A stretch of 64,000 bases of DNA from Mariaggregatimicrobium sp964498785 (GCA_964498785.1 CAZCJL010000017.1:10959-74958); one strand, 5' to 3'; positions 34,000 through 44,036 are shown, counted from the first letter of the stretch. Translations and numbers: made by a program. The notes: generated from the letters alone by a model not told the origin.

Positions 34000-36267
34000 T
34001 TAATGTAATTTAACGATTTGCTTCCTTTCAAACGAGTCGCCGGTAAGTTCATCTGTGACTTTCACCTTTAATTCATATTCTCCGGCCTGGTAGCGAGTGA
34101 CATCAATTGCCAGAAACTCGACTGAGGTGCTGCTATCTCCCTGACGATCTGCACGAATTGTCACAGATGCTTTATTCGCACCGGTAAAAAAACCAAGCAG
34201 TTTTTGCAGTCCGGATCGATCCAGATTTATCGATGTCAATGTATATTCAATGGAAAATTCCGTGTTGCCGGCGGGATTTTTGGATAGATTGTATATCTCA
34301 AAATATATGTTCATCGGATCGGAGCGATGATATTGCCGATATGGATTGGGCGTTACCTTTAATCCGTTTTTCACGAAAACATCGTTTTCAACGGATGGTT
34401 CGATGTGTGACGCCAGCTCGATACTGCTCATCATCAACTGCCCGGTATTGAAATTATCAATCTGTTCCCCAAATTTATAACCACCGACATACTCTGTTTT
34501 TTGTGGATTGATGAAAAAAGCGACATTGTAAGAATCCGGCTCCACATACGATTGATACACACCCACATAGTTTTGATCTTTCCTAACTGGTAAAACAACG
34601 GCGTCATTCTCGCGAGCAACAGGCTCCCAACTTAAATTATGAATGGAATATCCTTTTTTGAACGTTATATCTTTATCAACATACATTTCATCCTGTGCAA
34701 GCTGTTCGAGCGGAATTGCATAATACAGCTCCAGCAAGGTTTTTTCATTTGATCCCTTAAATTCGGCTATGTAAAACGGAATACTCATCGGCCTGGTGCT
34801 TTCAGCCCAGGTGTGGCGATCTGTTTTCAAACCTTCGATAACGGATTCCCGGCTTTCGCGGGCCATTTCCTCGTAATATGCAGGGTATTCAACCGGTTCG
34901 GCAGTCAGCAACTGAAAATAAATATTATCCCACACCAGCCGATCTTCCAGCATTTTCGGATGCACCACCACCGGTCCCAGACGCCAGGCAGAAACAGAAT
35001 TGAATAACAAAAAATGGAACGTCATTTTCGGAAGTTGCTGATTGCCATAATAGAGCCAGGATTCATTAAATGGCACATCTTCCCCAGCAGTCACAACTTT
35101 ATCCGATGGCTCGCCATGCCGGATGTAAATCAGCCCTTTGTCATTGTATTCGTCATTTAACTTGAACACTTCGCTGAATTCCAGATGTTTTAGCTGATCG
35201 GGATTATTGAAGTGGGTTCGGAAGCCGTCATATTCATAATACTTTTCCGCGTACAACAAACGTTTAAAATGTTCTTCCAGCCGTATATTTATATCAGCAG
35301 CCGGCAACGGATTTCGCGAATTCCAGATGCGATGAAAAAAGTGAATTCGCTCTCCATTGTTTGTCAATGATTTATAGGTGGCAAGTTCTGAATCGGTGAG
35401 TACATATTTTATTTGTTCAAACACAAGATCGGATTCGGCCTGATTGTGGATAGAATCTACCGCCATCCAAAAATAACGCTGTCCCTCATGAGGATTATTT
35501 TTTGCATAATTGATTTTCGCAATTGACAAAAGCAATGGCTGCCTGGTAATCTGTAACGGTCGATTCAATATTCTTTCAAAAATCGAATCCGCTTTCTGAT
35601 ATTGCTCCGCACGACGAAAAACTTCACCGATGAAATATTCTGCCTCCTGCCACGGCTGTTCCTGCAGCCATGCGACCGCATCTTTCGTATTTTTGTGAGA
35701 AATCAAATACCTGTAATAACGAAATAATTTCACCCGGGGTGAAATTAAATCCGGGCGTACTCTCACCTGCCGATGCAGCAGTTTTACAGCATTTTCGTAC
35801 TGTTCTTTGTAGCGCAGCAGTTTGGCATATTGAAATAACACATCTTTATAGCTTGAATCTCGCGCAATAATCTGTTGAAAATACTTTTTCGATTTATCCC
35901 AATCGATTTTTCGCAATAAGAGCACTTTAAATTTTCCGGTCTCGCGGAAACCGATTCCGCGATAATACATTGCTTCCGAATTATTCGGGTCAAGCTTCAG
36001 TACTTTATTAAATCGATCTTTCGCGTCTCCCCAATCTTCTGCAGCAATAGCAATTTTACCCAATCCGGTATGAGCAGGAATCAGCGAATTATCAATGTCC
36101 AGGGCTTTTTTATACTGTTTCTCAGCTTTTTTAAAATCACCGGTTTGAAACAACGAATCGCCGATTGCGATTTGATGTTCGGCGTCAACCATTTTTTCAT
36201 CAGCAATAATCATTGACAGGGGAAGTAGCGCGATAATAATAACGAATATTAATTTATAAATTCGCAT
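34000..36267 (-). CDS. GWxTD-domain protein with N-terminal TPRs (upstream paralogue)
   Basis: About 755 residues with the same order as its neighbour: signal peptide (RIYKLIFVIIIALLPLSMII), TPRs (DFKKAEKQYKKALDIDNSL, DRFNKVLKLDPNNSEAMYY), GWxTD region (WNSRNPLPAADIN, YDGFRTHFNNPDQLKHL, DKGLIYIRHGEPSDKV) and a C-terminal beta domain ending GEYELKVKVTDELTGDSFER. Shared blocks such as RSGLQKLLGFFTG show recent-to-moderate duplication. I chose ATG 36267 because it directly precedes the signal peptide; ATG 36279 is equally possible, and a longer frame to 36342 would bury the signal. Confidence 0.83.
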   Translation of the reverse strand: MRIYKLIFVIIIALLPLSMIIADEKMVDAEHQIAIGDSLFQTGDFKKAEKQYKKALDIDNSLIPAHTGLGKIAIAAEDWGDAKDRFNKVLKLDPNNSEAMYYRGIGFRETGKFKVLLLRKIDWDKSKKYFQQIIARDSSYKDVLFQYAKLLRYKEQYENAVKLLHRQVRVRPDLISPRVKLFRYYRYLISHKNTKDAVAWLQEQPWQEAEYFIGEVFRRAEQYQKADSIFERILNRPLQITRQPLLLSIAKINYAKNNPHEGQRYFWMAVDSIHNQAESDLVFEQIKYVLTDSELATYKSLTNNGERIHFFHRIWNSRNPLPAADINIRLEEHFKRLLYAEKYYEYDGFRTHFNNPDQLKHLEFSEVFKLNDEYNDKGLIYIRHGEPSDKVVTAGEDVPFNESWLYYGNQQLPKMTFHFLLFNSVSAWRLGPVVVHPKMLEDRLVWDNIYFQLLTAEPVEYPAYYEEMARESRESVIEGLKTDRHTWAESTRPMSIPFYIAEFKGSNEKTLLELYYAIPLEQLAQDEMYVDKDITFKKGYSIHNLSWEPVARENDAVVLPVRKDQNYVGVYQSYVEPDSYNVAFFINPQKTEYVGGYKFGEQIDNFNTGQLMMSSIELASHIEPSVENDVFVKNGLKVTPNPYRQYHRSDPMNIYFEIYNLSKNPAGNTEFSIEYTLTSINLDRSGLQKLLGFFTGANKASVTIRADRQGDSSTSVEFLAIDVTRYQAGEYELKVKVTDELTGDSFERKQIVKLH

Positions 36268-36449
36268 ATATTTTTCCATTGTTGAATTATAATGTACGTT
36301 TTTAAGAGAGTTTTGTGTCATCGTTCGTAGTGAGGCGGACATAATTTAACACATTGTTTTCACATATTCTTGATTAATATACAACAGTATCTTTAGAAAA
36401 TCAAGTTATTCATTTTAGTCATTTTTTTGACAATATTACAACTTTTCAG

Positions 36450-36478
36450 TTGACATATCTCATTTTATGTGCTATATT
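36450..36478 (+). promoter_or_regulatory. Sigma-70 type promoter of the marR-RND operon
   Basis: TTGACA (36450-36455), a 17-nt spacer and TATATT (36473-36478) give a near-consensus promoter 45 nt upstream of the marR start. Two palindromes begin immediately after the -10 box. Confidence 0.8.
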
Positions 36479-36506
36479 ATCGGAAACCGATATATCGGAA
36501 AGCGAT
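36479..36506. promoter_or_regulatory. Tandem MarR operator-like palindromes
   Basis: ATCGGAAACCGAT (36479-36491) is a perfect inverted repeat with a 3-nt centre. ATCGGAAAGCGAT (36494-36506) is the same with one mismatch, its centre 15 nt further on. They cover the expected transcription start, so regulator binding would block initiation: classic MarR autorepression of an efflux operon. Confidence 0.72.
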
Positions 36507-36522
36507 ACTTTGGAGAATCAAA

Positions 36523-36981
36523 ATGGATAATCAACTATCAGAAATGACCAGGCGGTTTTCTAATTCTTTTGTTCCGGTCATGCATATTTTTCACAACATT
36601 GCCGGCGAGGTTTCCAAAACGGCAGATTTATCATTGGCTCAATATCGGGTTATTATGCTTGTTTATCAATCCGGGCCAATGTCAATCAACGCGCTGAAAA
36701 ATAGACTAAACACAGCGCAGAGTTCTGCCAGTGAAATGGTAAATCGATTGGTAACATCAGGTTTTTTACAACGCGAAAAATCTTCCAATGACCGACGTGT
36801 GACAATGTTCCAATTGACCGACAGGGCACGCGATTTAATACAGCAGCGAACACAAATGATGCAGGATGTGTTTCGGGATATGCTGGAACATTTTTCGCCC
36901 GAAGAACAAAATCAACTGGTAGAGTCTTTTGAACTCATTTTAAAATTAATGCTCAAAATCAGAGATCAAAAAAATATTTAA
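36523..36981 (+). CDS. MarR-family transcriptional regulator
   Basis: The 152-residue protein is a standard MarR winged helix: LSLAQYRVIMLVYQSGPMSI, NALKNRLNTAQSSASEMVNR, LVTSGFLQREKSSNDRRVTM (recognition helix and DxRR wing) and QLTDRARDLIQQR. ATG 36523 has TTGGAGA upstream; an in-frame ATG at 36469 would start within the promoter and is rejected. It is first in the operon with the TolC, adaptor and RND genes and probably represses all four through the palindromes at 36479-36506. Inducer unknown. Confidence 0.93.
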   Translation: MDNQLSEMTRRFSNSFVPVMHIFHNIAGEVSKTADLSLAQYRVIMLVYQSGPMSINALKNRLNTAQSSASEMVNRLVTSGFLQREKSSNDRRVTMFQLTDRARDLIQQRTQMMQDVFRDMLEHFSPEEQNQLVESFELILKLMLKIRDQKNI

Positions 36982-36995
36982 ATCAGGTACGTTTT

Positions 36996-38333
36996 ATGGT
37001 TAAATTAAAAAGCGGTATTTTCGTAATACTATCCTTTATTTTTCATTCATTACTGATTTCACAACCACAATTAACTCTTGACGAATGTTTAAAACAGGCA
37101 TTCGAGCATAGCAACCTGATTAAAATCAGTAAACTTGATACCAGACATGCTGAGAAGAAATTTGCCGAAACAAAGGCGCAGCGCTTGCCGCAAATCAATT
37201 TATCCGGTATGTACACCCGCATCGGAGAAGTTACTGCATTTTCCATTCCCATGGGACCCAACGGAGAATCTCGTACATTTCAATTCGGAACGCAAAACAG
37301 AATGAATCTGGATGTAAAAATGGAATTCGCGGCATTTACCTGGGGCCGAATATCCGGTTCGATTCAGATGTCAGAATCGGGAATTAAAATGTCTGATCTG
37401 CAACATCGGCAACAGGTATTGCAAACCACGGATCAGGTATTGCGCGCATTTTATGCATTGCTGCTAAATCAGGAAGTGATCAAATTGCACCAGATGAATG
37501 TGCAGCGCGCGGAAAAGCATTATCAGGTCACGAAAAAGCGATTCAATTCGGGCTATATCCCGAAGCTGGAATATTTACGGGCACAGGTTCAATTGAAGAA
37601 CGCCGAAACCTCACATGATGAAGCAACGGGGAATCTGAAAAAAAGCACATTATTTCTGGCAAAATTAATCGGAATAACGGATACGGACATCGAGGTTACC
37701 GGCGCATTTGAGCGCATGCCGGTCACTTATTCTCAAACCGAATGGCTGGAACGGGCGCTCTCTGCGCGGACGGATATGCAAATTTTGCAAATACGGCAAA
37801 ATATGAGCGAAGACGAAATCACGATTGCACGGAGTGGCAATAAACCCAATTTATTCCTATTCTCTGGCTATAATGTACAAAACGGTTTTGATCCCATGGA
37901 TCCGAACCGGTTCATTGATAACTGGAATGTGGGAGCGCAGGTCGTTATCCCATTGTTTGATGGATTTGCCACATCCAATAAAGTGCAGCAGGCAAAGTTA
38001 AATTTGCAGTCTGCACAGCTTCAGGAACAGGAAATTCGCCAAATGATTCGGCTGCAAATTCAGCAGACAATTATCACTATGGAGCAAACCAGGGACAAAA
38101 TCATGAATCAGGAAAAAAATATCGAACTTGCCAGGGAAACGCTGAAGGTCGCGGAAACGCAATATCAAAACGGACATATTTCTTCGCTTGAAGTATTAGA
38201 TGCGCAGCAGATGCTATCTCAGGCAGAATTATTACATACACAGGCCATTTTTAACAACATCATGGCAAAACTCGATCTATGCAAATCCATCGAAGATTAT
38301 TCATGGTTTGGAAATGAATTAGACATCAAATAA
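36996..38333 (+). CDS. TolC-family outer-membrane efflux protein
   Basis: The 445-residue protein has a signal peptide (GIFVILSFIFHSLLISQ) and two outer-membrane efflux protein repeats: LTLDECLKQAFEHSNLIKIS, then RFNSGYIPKLEYLRAQVQLK in the first half and QYQNGHISSLEVLDAQQMLS in the second. These helical and strand halves trimerise into the trans-periplasmic channel. It lies 14 nt after marR and 24 nt before the adaptor gene, so it serves the adjacent RND pump. Confidence 0.92.
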   Translation: MVKLKSGIFVILSFIFHSLLISQPQLTLDECLKQAFEHSNLIKISKLDTRHAEKKFAETKAQRLPQINLSGMYTRIGEVTAFSIPMGPNGESRTFQFGTQNRMNLDVKMEFAAFTWGRISGSIQMSESGIKMSDLQHRQQVLQTTDQVLRAFYALLLNQEVIKLHQMNVQRAEKHYQVTKKRFNSGYIPKLEYLRAQVQLKNAETSHDEATGNLKKSTLFLAKLIGITDTDIEVTGAFERMPVTYSQTEWLERALSARTDMQILQIRQNMSEDEITIARSGNKPNLFLFSGYNVQNGFDPMDPNRFIDNWNVGAQVVIPLFDGFATSNKVQQAKLNLQSAQLQEQEIRQMIRLQIQQTIITMEQTRDKIMNQEKNIELARETLKVAETQYQNGHISSLEVLDAQQMLSQAELLHTQAIFNNIMAKLDLCKSIEDYSWFGNELDIK

Positions 38334-38357
38334 TCATGCCAAAAACAGGAGTGCCCC

Positions 38358-39239
38358 ATGTATAAATCGTTATTCATTTTATTCATCTCTATTCTGATGT
38401 TAACATCGTGCGGCAGGCAAACCGATGTATCGGATGCAAGTGAACAGCTAAACAAGACAGTGACAGTAAAGGTTACATCCGCAGAATTGCGTAAAATTTC
38501 CAAAACAATAAAAGTCACTGGTGATATTGCCCCGCTTTACTCTGTTCAAATCTATCCCAAAGTCCCGGGCATTGTCATTTCCGAAAAAGTGAAACTGGGA
38601 AATATGGTTCGTAAAGATCAAACGCTGGCGCAAATGGAACAGGATGTTCCGGGGATGGAATTTTCCACAATCAATATCAACGCCACGACTGATGGCACAA
38701 TTACAATGGATGCTGTGGATATCGGATTAAAGGTAAATGTACAGCAACCGGTATACACTATCAGTCAGTTGGACCGTGTTTACATGGTTGCAAAATTGAA
38801 CGAGTCGGATCTGGGAAAAATCAGTACCGGTCAAAAAACATCCGTTAAAGTGGATGCGTACCCGGAAAAAGAATTTTATGGAAAAATTGCAGAAATCTAT
38901 CCGGTAGTGGATCGGATGTCACGATCTGCGACATTGAAAATTTTATTAAATAATTCGCAACAGTTATTCAAACCAGGCATGTTTGCTACAGCGCGAATAT
39001 TTATCGGTACTCATAATGCAGTGATGATTCCATGGGATGCTATTGTGCGTGTTGGAGCAAACACCTGTATTTATATTATCCAAAACAGCAGGGCTGATCA
39101 AATAAACGTTCAAACCGGTATTGTAGAAAACGACATGGTGGAAGTCAGCGGAAATGTGAGCGCCGGGGATTCGGTTGTGGTGTTAGGACAAAATTTATTG
39201 GAAGACGATATGTCTGTCAATGTCTCGGAGGATTTTTAG
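38358..39239 (+). CDS. RND efflux periplasmic adaptor lipoprotein, short form without alpha-hairpin
   Basis: The 293-residue adaptor has a lipobox (SILMLTSCGRQ) for inner-membrane lipid anchoring. The first lipoyl half (YSVQIYPKVPGIVISEKVKL, MVRKDQTLAQMEQ) runs almost straight into the second (NATTDGTITMDAVDIGLKVN), leaving only about 15 residues where most adaptors have a long alpha-helical hairpin. The beta-barrel (VDAYPEKEFYGKIAEIYPVV, FKPGMFATARIF) and membrane-proximal domain follow. Such hairpinless forms may bind TolC differently. The stop abuts the RND start with no spacer. Confidence 0.88.
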   Translation: MYKSLFILFISILMLTSCGRQTDVSDASEQLNKTVTVKVTSAELRKISKTIKVTGDIAPLYSVQIYPKVPGIVISEKVKLGNMVRKDQTLAQMEQDVPGMEFSTININATTDGTITMDAVDIGLKVNVQQPVYTISQLDRVYMVAKLNESDLGKISTGQKTSVKVDAYPEKEFYGKIAEIYPVVDRMSRSATLKILLNNSQQLFKPGMFATARIFIGTHNAVMIPWDAIVRVGANTCIYIIQNSRADQINVQTGIVENDMVEVSGNVSAGDSVVVLGQNLLEDDMSVNVSEDF

Positions 39240-42200
39240 ATGAAAATTACAGAAATCAGTATAAAGCGTTCTGTCGGCACATATCTGGTAATGTTCAGTG
39301 TATTTGTACTTGGTTTCTTTTCGCTACCCAATATCCCGGTCAGTTTCTGGCCGGAATTTGTTGCGCCAACGCTTATCATCATGGCGCCCTATCCGGGTGT
39401 GGGGCCAGAGGAAATTGAAGAACAAATCGCCGAGCCACTGGAGGAACAGCTTGCGACCATCGACGGAGTTGATGAAATCGAAACTGCATGTCTTGAGGGA
39501 ATGTGTCGCATCTTCGTCCGGTTTGGTTGGGGCGTGGATTTTGATGAAGCGAAACGAGATGTGCAAGACCGAACCCGAAAAGCGCGCAGCCAATTTCCCA
39601 GAGATGCCGCCGAACCGCTCGTGTTGCAAGTTCAGGATTTTCTGCCTCCGGGCATTGAGCTGGGCTTTTATTCAAACCAACGGGAATTAAATGAAATCCG
39701 CGATATTGTGGACACAAAACTTAAAAATCGTTTCGTACGTCTGGAAAACGTTGCCACTGTATCGACATTTGGTGGTTATGAGCAACATGTTAACGTTGAG
39801 ATTGACCCGGACCGGCTTTATGCTTTTGGTGTTTCGCTGAGTCAGGTAAGCAACACATTAACAGCGGAGAACCTGAATATGCCTGCCGGCAAACTAACAA
39901 CCGAATATAAAAATTACTATATTCGAATTCTCGGCAAATTTAAAGAGCTGCGCGATATTGAAAATGTCATTATTGCATCGGTAAACAATTCTCCGGTCTA
40001 TCTTAAAGATATTGCCACAGTGACTTTTGGAAATAAGGAACGAGATTCGATTATCCGTTTGAATGGCAGAGAAATTATTGGTTTGCAAATTCGTGAAAAA
40101 AGCGGTGGTAATACTGTTGCCATGGTCGAGGAAGCACGGGCCGAACTGGACGCGGTTCGGGATATTTTACCGGATGACATTACAACGGTGATTTTACGGG
40201 ATCAATCAATTTTTATTAAAAATTCTATTAATAATGTCATCACCAATGCCGGAATCGGTGCATTACTTGCGGCATTGATCATTTTATTATTTTTAGGAAA
40301 TGTGAGAAACACGCTTATCATTGCATTCTCCATTCCTGTTTCGATTGTTGCGACATTTTTATTGATTGATATGTATGGATTGTCGATAAACACAATTTCT
40401 CTCGGTGGCCTGGCGCTGGGTATCGGGATGATTGTCGATTCATCCATCGTTGTGCTCGAAAATATTTTTCGAAATTTACGGCAGAAAAAAGGGAGAGATC
40501 GGCTGACCCGAATCGTTGATGCAACGTCGGAAGTTGGCAGTGCCATTGCCGCATCAACTCTTACTTCTGTGGTTGTTTTTCTGCCACTGGCGTTCCTGGT
40601 TGGATTGTTTGCCGTATTGCTTGGAGAATTGGCATTGACGGTTGTATTTGCTCTGTCAATATCAATTATCGTCGCGCTCACAGTTGTACCGATGCTCAGT
40701 TACAAACTAATGAAGCCCGGAATCAGCGATTCTGTCCTGGGAAAGTTAGCCAATAGCTGGCAAAATCTATTTGATAAAATATTGGATACCTATAAACCAA
40801 CCCTCCGTTGGGCATTGCGACACCGTATACTGACGCTTTTGATCGCTATCGGATTATTGATCGTAACAATGGTTGTTTTAGTACCCCGACTGGACGTGGA
40901 AATGCTGCCATCCATAAATGAGGGTGAATTTCGCGTAGAACTGCAACTACCGGAAAGTTCTCAACTGGAGCTAACAAATGCCATGTCGCAAAAAGTCGAA
41001 ACAGAAATAGCCCGGTTGCCTGAAGTAGCGCAAGTATATGCTGTTGTCGGCATTCTTTCGGTAAGAGGTGAGTTGAAGCCAAATGTTACGACAATCACTG
41101 TAAAATTAAAACCTGAATTTTATGACCAGATCGATGCGATCATGACAAAAGTCAGAAACCACTGGTCAAATCTGCCTGGAACGAAAGTCGCAGTGCGCCA
41201 GACAGATGTTACCGAAGGAATGAGGCGCGAGCCGGTAAACATACGCATTGCGGGTGATGATCTAACTGTTTTAACAGATATCGGGCAACAGGCATTGGGA
41301 AAAGTCCAGGCGATTCCGGGAGTGGTAAACGCGAGCAGTTCACTTTTAGAAGGACTTTCTGAATTTGGGATCGAAATCGATCGCGAAAAAGCAAGTGATT
41401 TGGGACTGACATTTCCGCAAATTGCCACTGTTGTTCGAATAGCTGTATTAGGAGCCTCAAATACCCGCTTTAGCAGTTACGGAAAAGAGTACGATATTAC
41501 AATAGAAGTAAATGAAGCGCAGATTGAATCTGTAAACGACCTCCTGAATTTACCGCTTACCACCATGCGGGGTCAGGTAATTCCGTTGAAATCAGTTGCA
41601 ACTATCGATTTGCGACGCGGACCCAGCGAAATCAAACGCTTTGACCAGCAGCGAGTCGTTGAAATTAAGGGAGACATCGCCGGACGTCCGCAGCGGGAAG
41701 TTGTCGCGGAAATGAAAAAAAACATACAGGAAATGAATTTACCCCCGAATTATTATTTGACATTCGGCGGCCAATCCAAAGGAATCGCCGATTCCTTTCG
41801 CAGCTTGCTGGTCGCATTGACAATCGCGATTTTTCTGGTATATGTTGTTATGGGCGCGCAGTTTAATTCATTTCTTCACCCGCTTACAATTGCCATGACG
41901 ATCCCGCTCGCGCTAATCGGCGTATTTTTAGGCTTGTGGATTTTCGGAGCAGCAATCAGCATGAATGCACTATTGGGAATGATCATGCTGGTGGGAATTG
42001 TGGTGAATAATGGTATTTTGCTGATCGATTACATTATTCAGTTGCGAAATCGTGGCATGGATAAAATTGAAGCCATCGTCACCGGCGGTGCAACACGCCT
42101 GCGCCCGATATTGATTACAGCACTGACCACGATCTTCGGGATGCTGCCGATTGCATTCGGATTCGGCGAAGGCGGGGAAGCACTGCAACCACTCGGTGCA

Positions 42201-42296
42201 GTTGTTGTCGGCGGACTCACTACCTCCACGTTTTTGACATTGATCATCATTCCGGTCGTTTACTCATTAATCGACAGACTGAGTAAAACAAAATAA
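39240..42296 (+). CDS. RND efflux transporter permease (HAE/AcrB-like)
   Basis: The 1018-residue protein has the duplicated RND plan with 12 predicted membrane spans: ISIKRSVGTYLVMFSVFVLG at the start, PYPGVGPEEIEEQIAEPLE in porter domain PN1, GLALGIGMIVDSSIVVLENI in TM4, and second-half counterparts near TM10. Of the AcrB TM4 aspartate pair only the first is kept (VDSS), as in several hydrophobe-extruding subfamilies. The chain ends shortly after the last span (IPVVYSLIDRLSKTK). It is encoded last in the MarR-controlled operon; substrates are likely small hydrophobic toxins. Confidence 0.93.
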   Translation: MKITEISIKRSVGTYLVMFSVFVLGFFSLPNIPVSFWPEFVAPTLIIMAPYPGVGPEEIEEQIAEPLEEQLATIDGVDEIETACLEGMCRIFVRFGWGVDFDEAKRDVQDRTRKARSQFPRDAAEPLVLQVQDFLPPGIELGFYSNQRELNEIRDIVDTKLKNRFVRLENVATVSTFGGYEQHVNVEIDPDRLYAFGVSLSQVSNTLTAENLNMPAGKLTTEYKNYYIRILGKFKELRDIENVIIASVNNSPVYLKDIATVTFGNKERDSIIRLNGREIIGLQIREKSGGNTVAMVEEARAELDAVRDILPDDITTVILRDQSIFIKNSINNVITNAGIGALLAALIILLFLGNVRNTLIIAFSIPVSIVATFLLIDMYGLSINTISLGGLALGIGMIVDSSIVVLENIFRNLRQKKGRDRLTRIVDATSEVGSAIAASTLTSVVVFLPLAFLVGLFAVLLGELALTVVFALSISIIVALTVVPMLSYKLMKPGISDSVLGKLANSWQNLFDKILDTYKPTLRWALRHRILTLLIAIGLLIVTMVVLVPRLDVEMLPSINEGEFRVELQLPESSQLELTNAMSQKVETEIARLPEVAQVYAVVGILSVRGELKPNVTTITVKLKPEFYDQIDAIMTKVRNHWSNLPGTKVAVRQTDVTEGMRREPVNIRIAGDDLTVLTDIGQQALGKVQAIPGVVNASSSLLEGLSEFGIEIDREKASDLGLTFPQIATVVRIAVLGASNTRFSSYGKEYDITIEVNEAQIESVNDLLNLPLTTMRGQVIPLKSVATIDLRRGPSEIKRFDQQRVVEIKGDIAGRPQREVVAEMKKNIQEMNLPPNYYLTFGGQSKGIADSFRSLLVALTIAIFLVYVVMGAQFNSFLHPLTIAMTIPLALIGVFLGLWIFGAAISMNALLGMIMLVGIVVNNGILLIDYIIQLRNRGMDKIEAIVTGGATRLRPILITALTTIFGMLPIAFGFGEGGEALQPLGAVVVGGLTTSTFLTLIIIPVVYSLIDRLSKTK

Positions 42297-42313
42297 TGAA
42301 TTTTGTTTAAAAT

Positions 42314-42358
42314 CTCCCGCAGGCTGAAAATATTATTTTGTTTTAAAGCTTGCGGGAG
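42314..42358. terminator. Hairpin downstream of the RND gene
   Basis: CTCCCGCA (42314-42321) pairs with TGCGGGAG (42351-42358), and an inner GCT/AGC pair adds to it, leaving a long loop. There is no T run after the right arm, so it is at best a factor-assisted terminator or mRNA end stabiliser between convergent genes. Confidence 0.4.
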
Positions 42359-42420
42359 GCAGGCATAAATCCATTAACAAATGCAGGGATGTTATCTAGT
42401 CAAAATAGATAATATATTTA

Positions 42421-43665
42421 TTATTCTATGGTTGTGAAAGAGAACGAGTAAGGCTCTTTTAAATAGCTGCCGTAAATATGTTTTAATGACATATCGACTG
42501 TCACTGTATATTTTGTAGCTTTCTGCAAGCCATTTACCGCAGTGAAATAAATCGAGGAACTACCGTCTCCGTCATCGGTTCTCAAAATTAATTCTGTTAA
42601 CGGATCAATACTTAATGCCTCCGTTACACTGGATTCATCGATGAGATAATTAAATTTGATAAAAACGGTCGACGTCTGACGAACAAAATGTTGATAATCG
42701 TAAGGATCATGATAAATAACAGCAAGTGGTTCTGTATTGAATCGGAGTTGATAATCTTTTTGCAGCGTTGCACCACCAATTTCCGGTAATCCCTGAGATA
42801 AAGTGATCATCATTGAGGTGTCAGGGTGCCATGATAAAACGGGCTGTATTACATGATTCGTGTTAGAATATGATGATATATTCACCTCGCATTCGGGAAT
42901 AATGGTTAAATAATTGAAAATATCATTTCTATTCACGCTACTATTAAAGCGCACATAAACAGGATATTTTCCGTACCTGCGCTCTGATTCGTGTAAATCT
43001 ACAACCTCGAAATCCTCTGTTCGAAAATGGCTGATCAGGGGAAATTCCAGCGGGACGCCATCAATCGTGCGAGCTGTGGTATCCAATTTTACAATGTAAT
43101 TCGTGGAGAATTTTCCATCAAATGTGAACATAGAGTAGCAATTTATATTCGTTGTTGTCTTATATGCATATGCAAATTCAAAACCGTTTTCCGGCTCCGG
43201 GGTAATTGAAAAAGCGTTCTCCACCGATTGGAAATCCATTTCTTTGTAGAAATAGAAGCGAATTCGAGTTCTGTTATGAGGGTCGCAGCTTACCTCTTCC
43301 TGTCCATCACGGGGACTCATAGAGGATATTGGCGCAGGCAGGCGGGATAATTCGATATCGCCCAGGTCCTGTCCCTCACCGTCCTCGACGCCGATGCCGG
43401 TTAATTCAGTAGTCCCGTAGCTCTCTGCTTTAATGATAATGCGATAAATACCTGGTTTCACGTCGCGAAAAGTAAAAATTCCCGACGCATTTGTTGTCGT
43501 CTGTTGAATCAACTCCCCCTGATAAAGCTCGACGCTGACATCTGCCAGCGCGGGTAAAACTTTTCCCGAAAGCCATCCCGGCTGCTTTTTTAAGTAAACA
43601 TTGATGTCTTCTTCACAAGAAACGAACAAAATAAGGCAGAATAACAGAAAAGCGAATTTTCTCAT
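42421..43665 (-). CDS. Surface lipoprotein with carboxypeptidase-regulatory-like and SbsA Ig-like domains
   Basis: The 414-residue product has a lipoprotein signal (FAFLLFCLILFVSCEED). Then comes a carboxypeptidase-regulatory-like beta-sandwich (GWLSGKVLPALADVSVELYQ, NASGIFTFRDVKPGIYRIII), followed by about three Ig-like SbsA-type repeats, each with a phrase such as SPRDGQEEVSCDPHNRTRIR, PVYVRFNSSVNRND and STVFIKFNYLIDESSVTEAL. These domains are structural and common in outer-membrane or surface lipoproteins. ATG 43665 is preferred to 43680 because GGAG lies just upstream of it. It reads away from the DUF5916 gene. Confidence 0.75.
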   Translation of the reverse strand: MRKFAFLLFCLILFVSCEEDINVYLKKQPGWLSGKVLPALADVSVELYQGELIQQTTTNASGIFTFRDVKPGIYRIIIKAESYGTTELTGIGVEDGEGQDLGDIELSRLPAPISSMSPRDGQEEVSCDPHNRTRIRFYFYKEMDFQSVENAFSITPEPENGFEFAYAYKTTTNINCYSMFTFDGKFSTNYIVKLDTTARTIDGVPLEFPLISHFRTEDFEVVDLHESERRYGKYPVYVRFNSSVNRNDIFNYLTIIPECEVNISSYSNTNHVIQPVLSWHPDTSMMITLSQGLPEIGGATLQKDYQLRFNTEPLAVIYHDPYDYQHFVRQTSTVFIKFNYLIDESSVTEALSIDPLTELILRTDDGDGSSSIYFTAVNGLQKATKYTVTVDMSLKHIYGSYLKEPYSFSFTTIE

Positions 43666-43680
43666 CTTCTTCTCCTTCAT

Positions 43681-44036
43681 TTAATTAAATTTTAAAGTTA
43701 TTTCATTAACCTGAACGATTAATTAACCTTAAACTATGCCTGCTGCATTGCTCATGTAATTTTAAGGTTCGTCCGGCAAACAAATAAAAACATCAACGAA
43801 TTACCAATCATCGTTCGCAAAATATAATATTATTTTTCGTATTAATCAATACATTTTTTATTGGATTTGCATTTTTGGAATTTGCTTATATTTTTATTAA
43901 ATAGTATGTAATCCTGTCAATATAAAGCTATATTCAATTTAATTGAAAGCCGCGTTACAGACTCGAAACTTTAGATAATTATGTTCGTACACGATTTCAA
44001 ATTGTTTTAATTGAAATATTTTAGTTACGGAGTTCA
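43681..44036. other. AT-rich divergent intergenic region
   Basis: This separates the Ig-like lipoprotein (-) from the DUF5916 gene (+). A weak + strand promoter candidate is TTGCTT (43882-43887), 17 nt, TATGTA (43905-43910). I see no RNA gene or long repeat. Confidence 0.35.
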
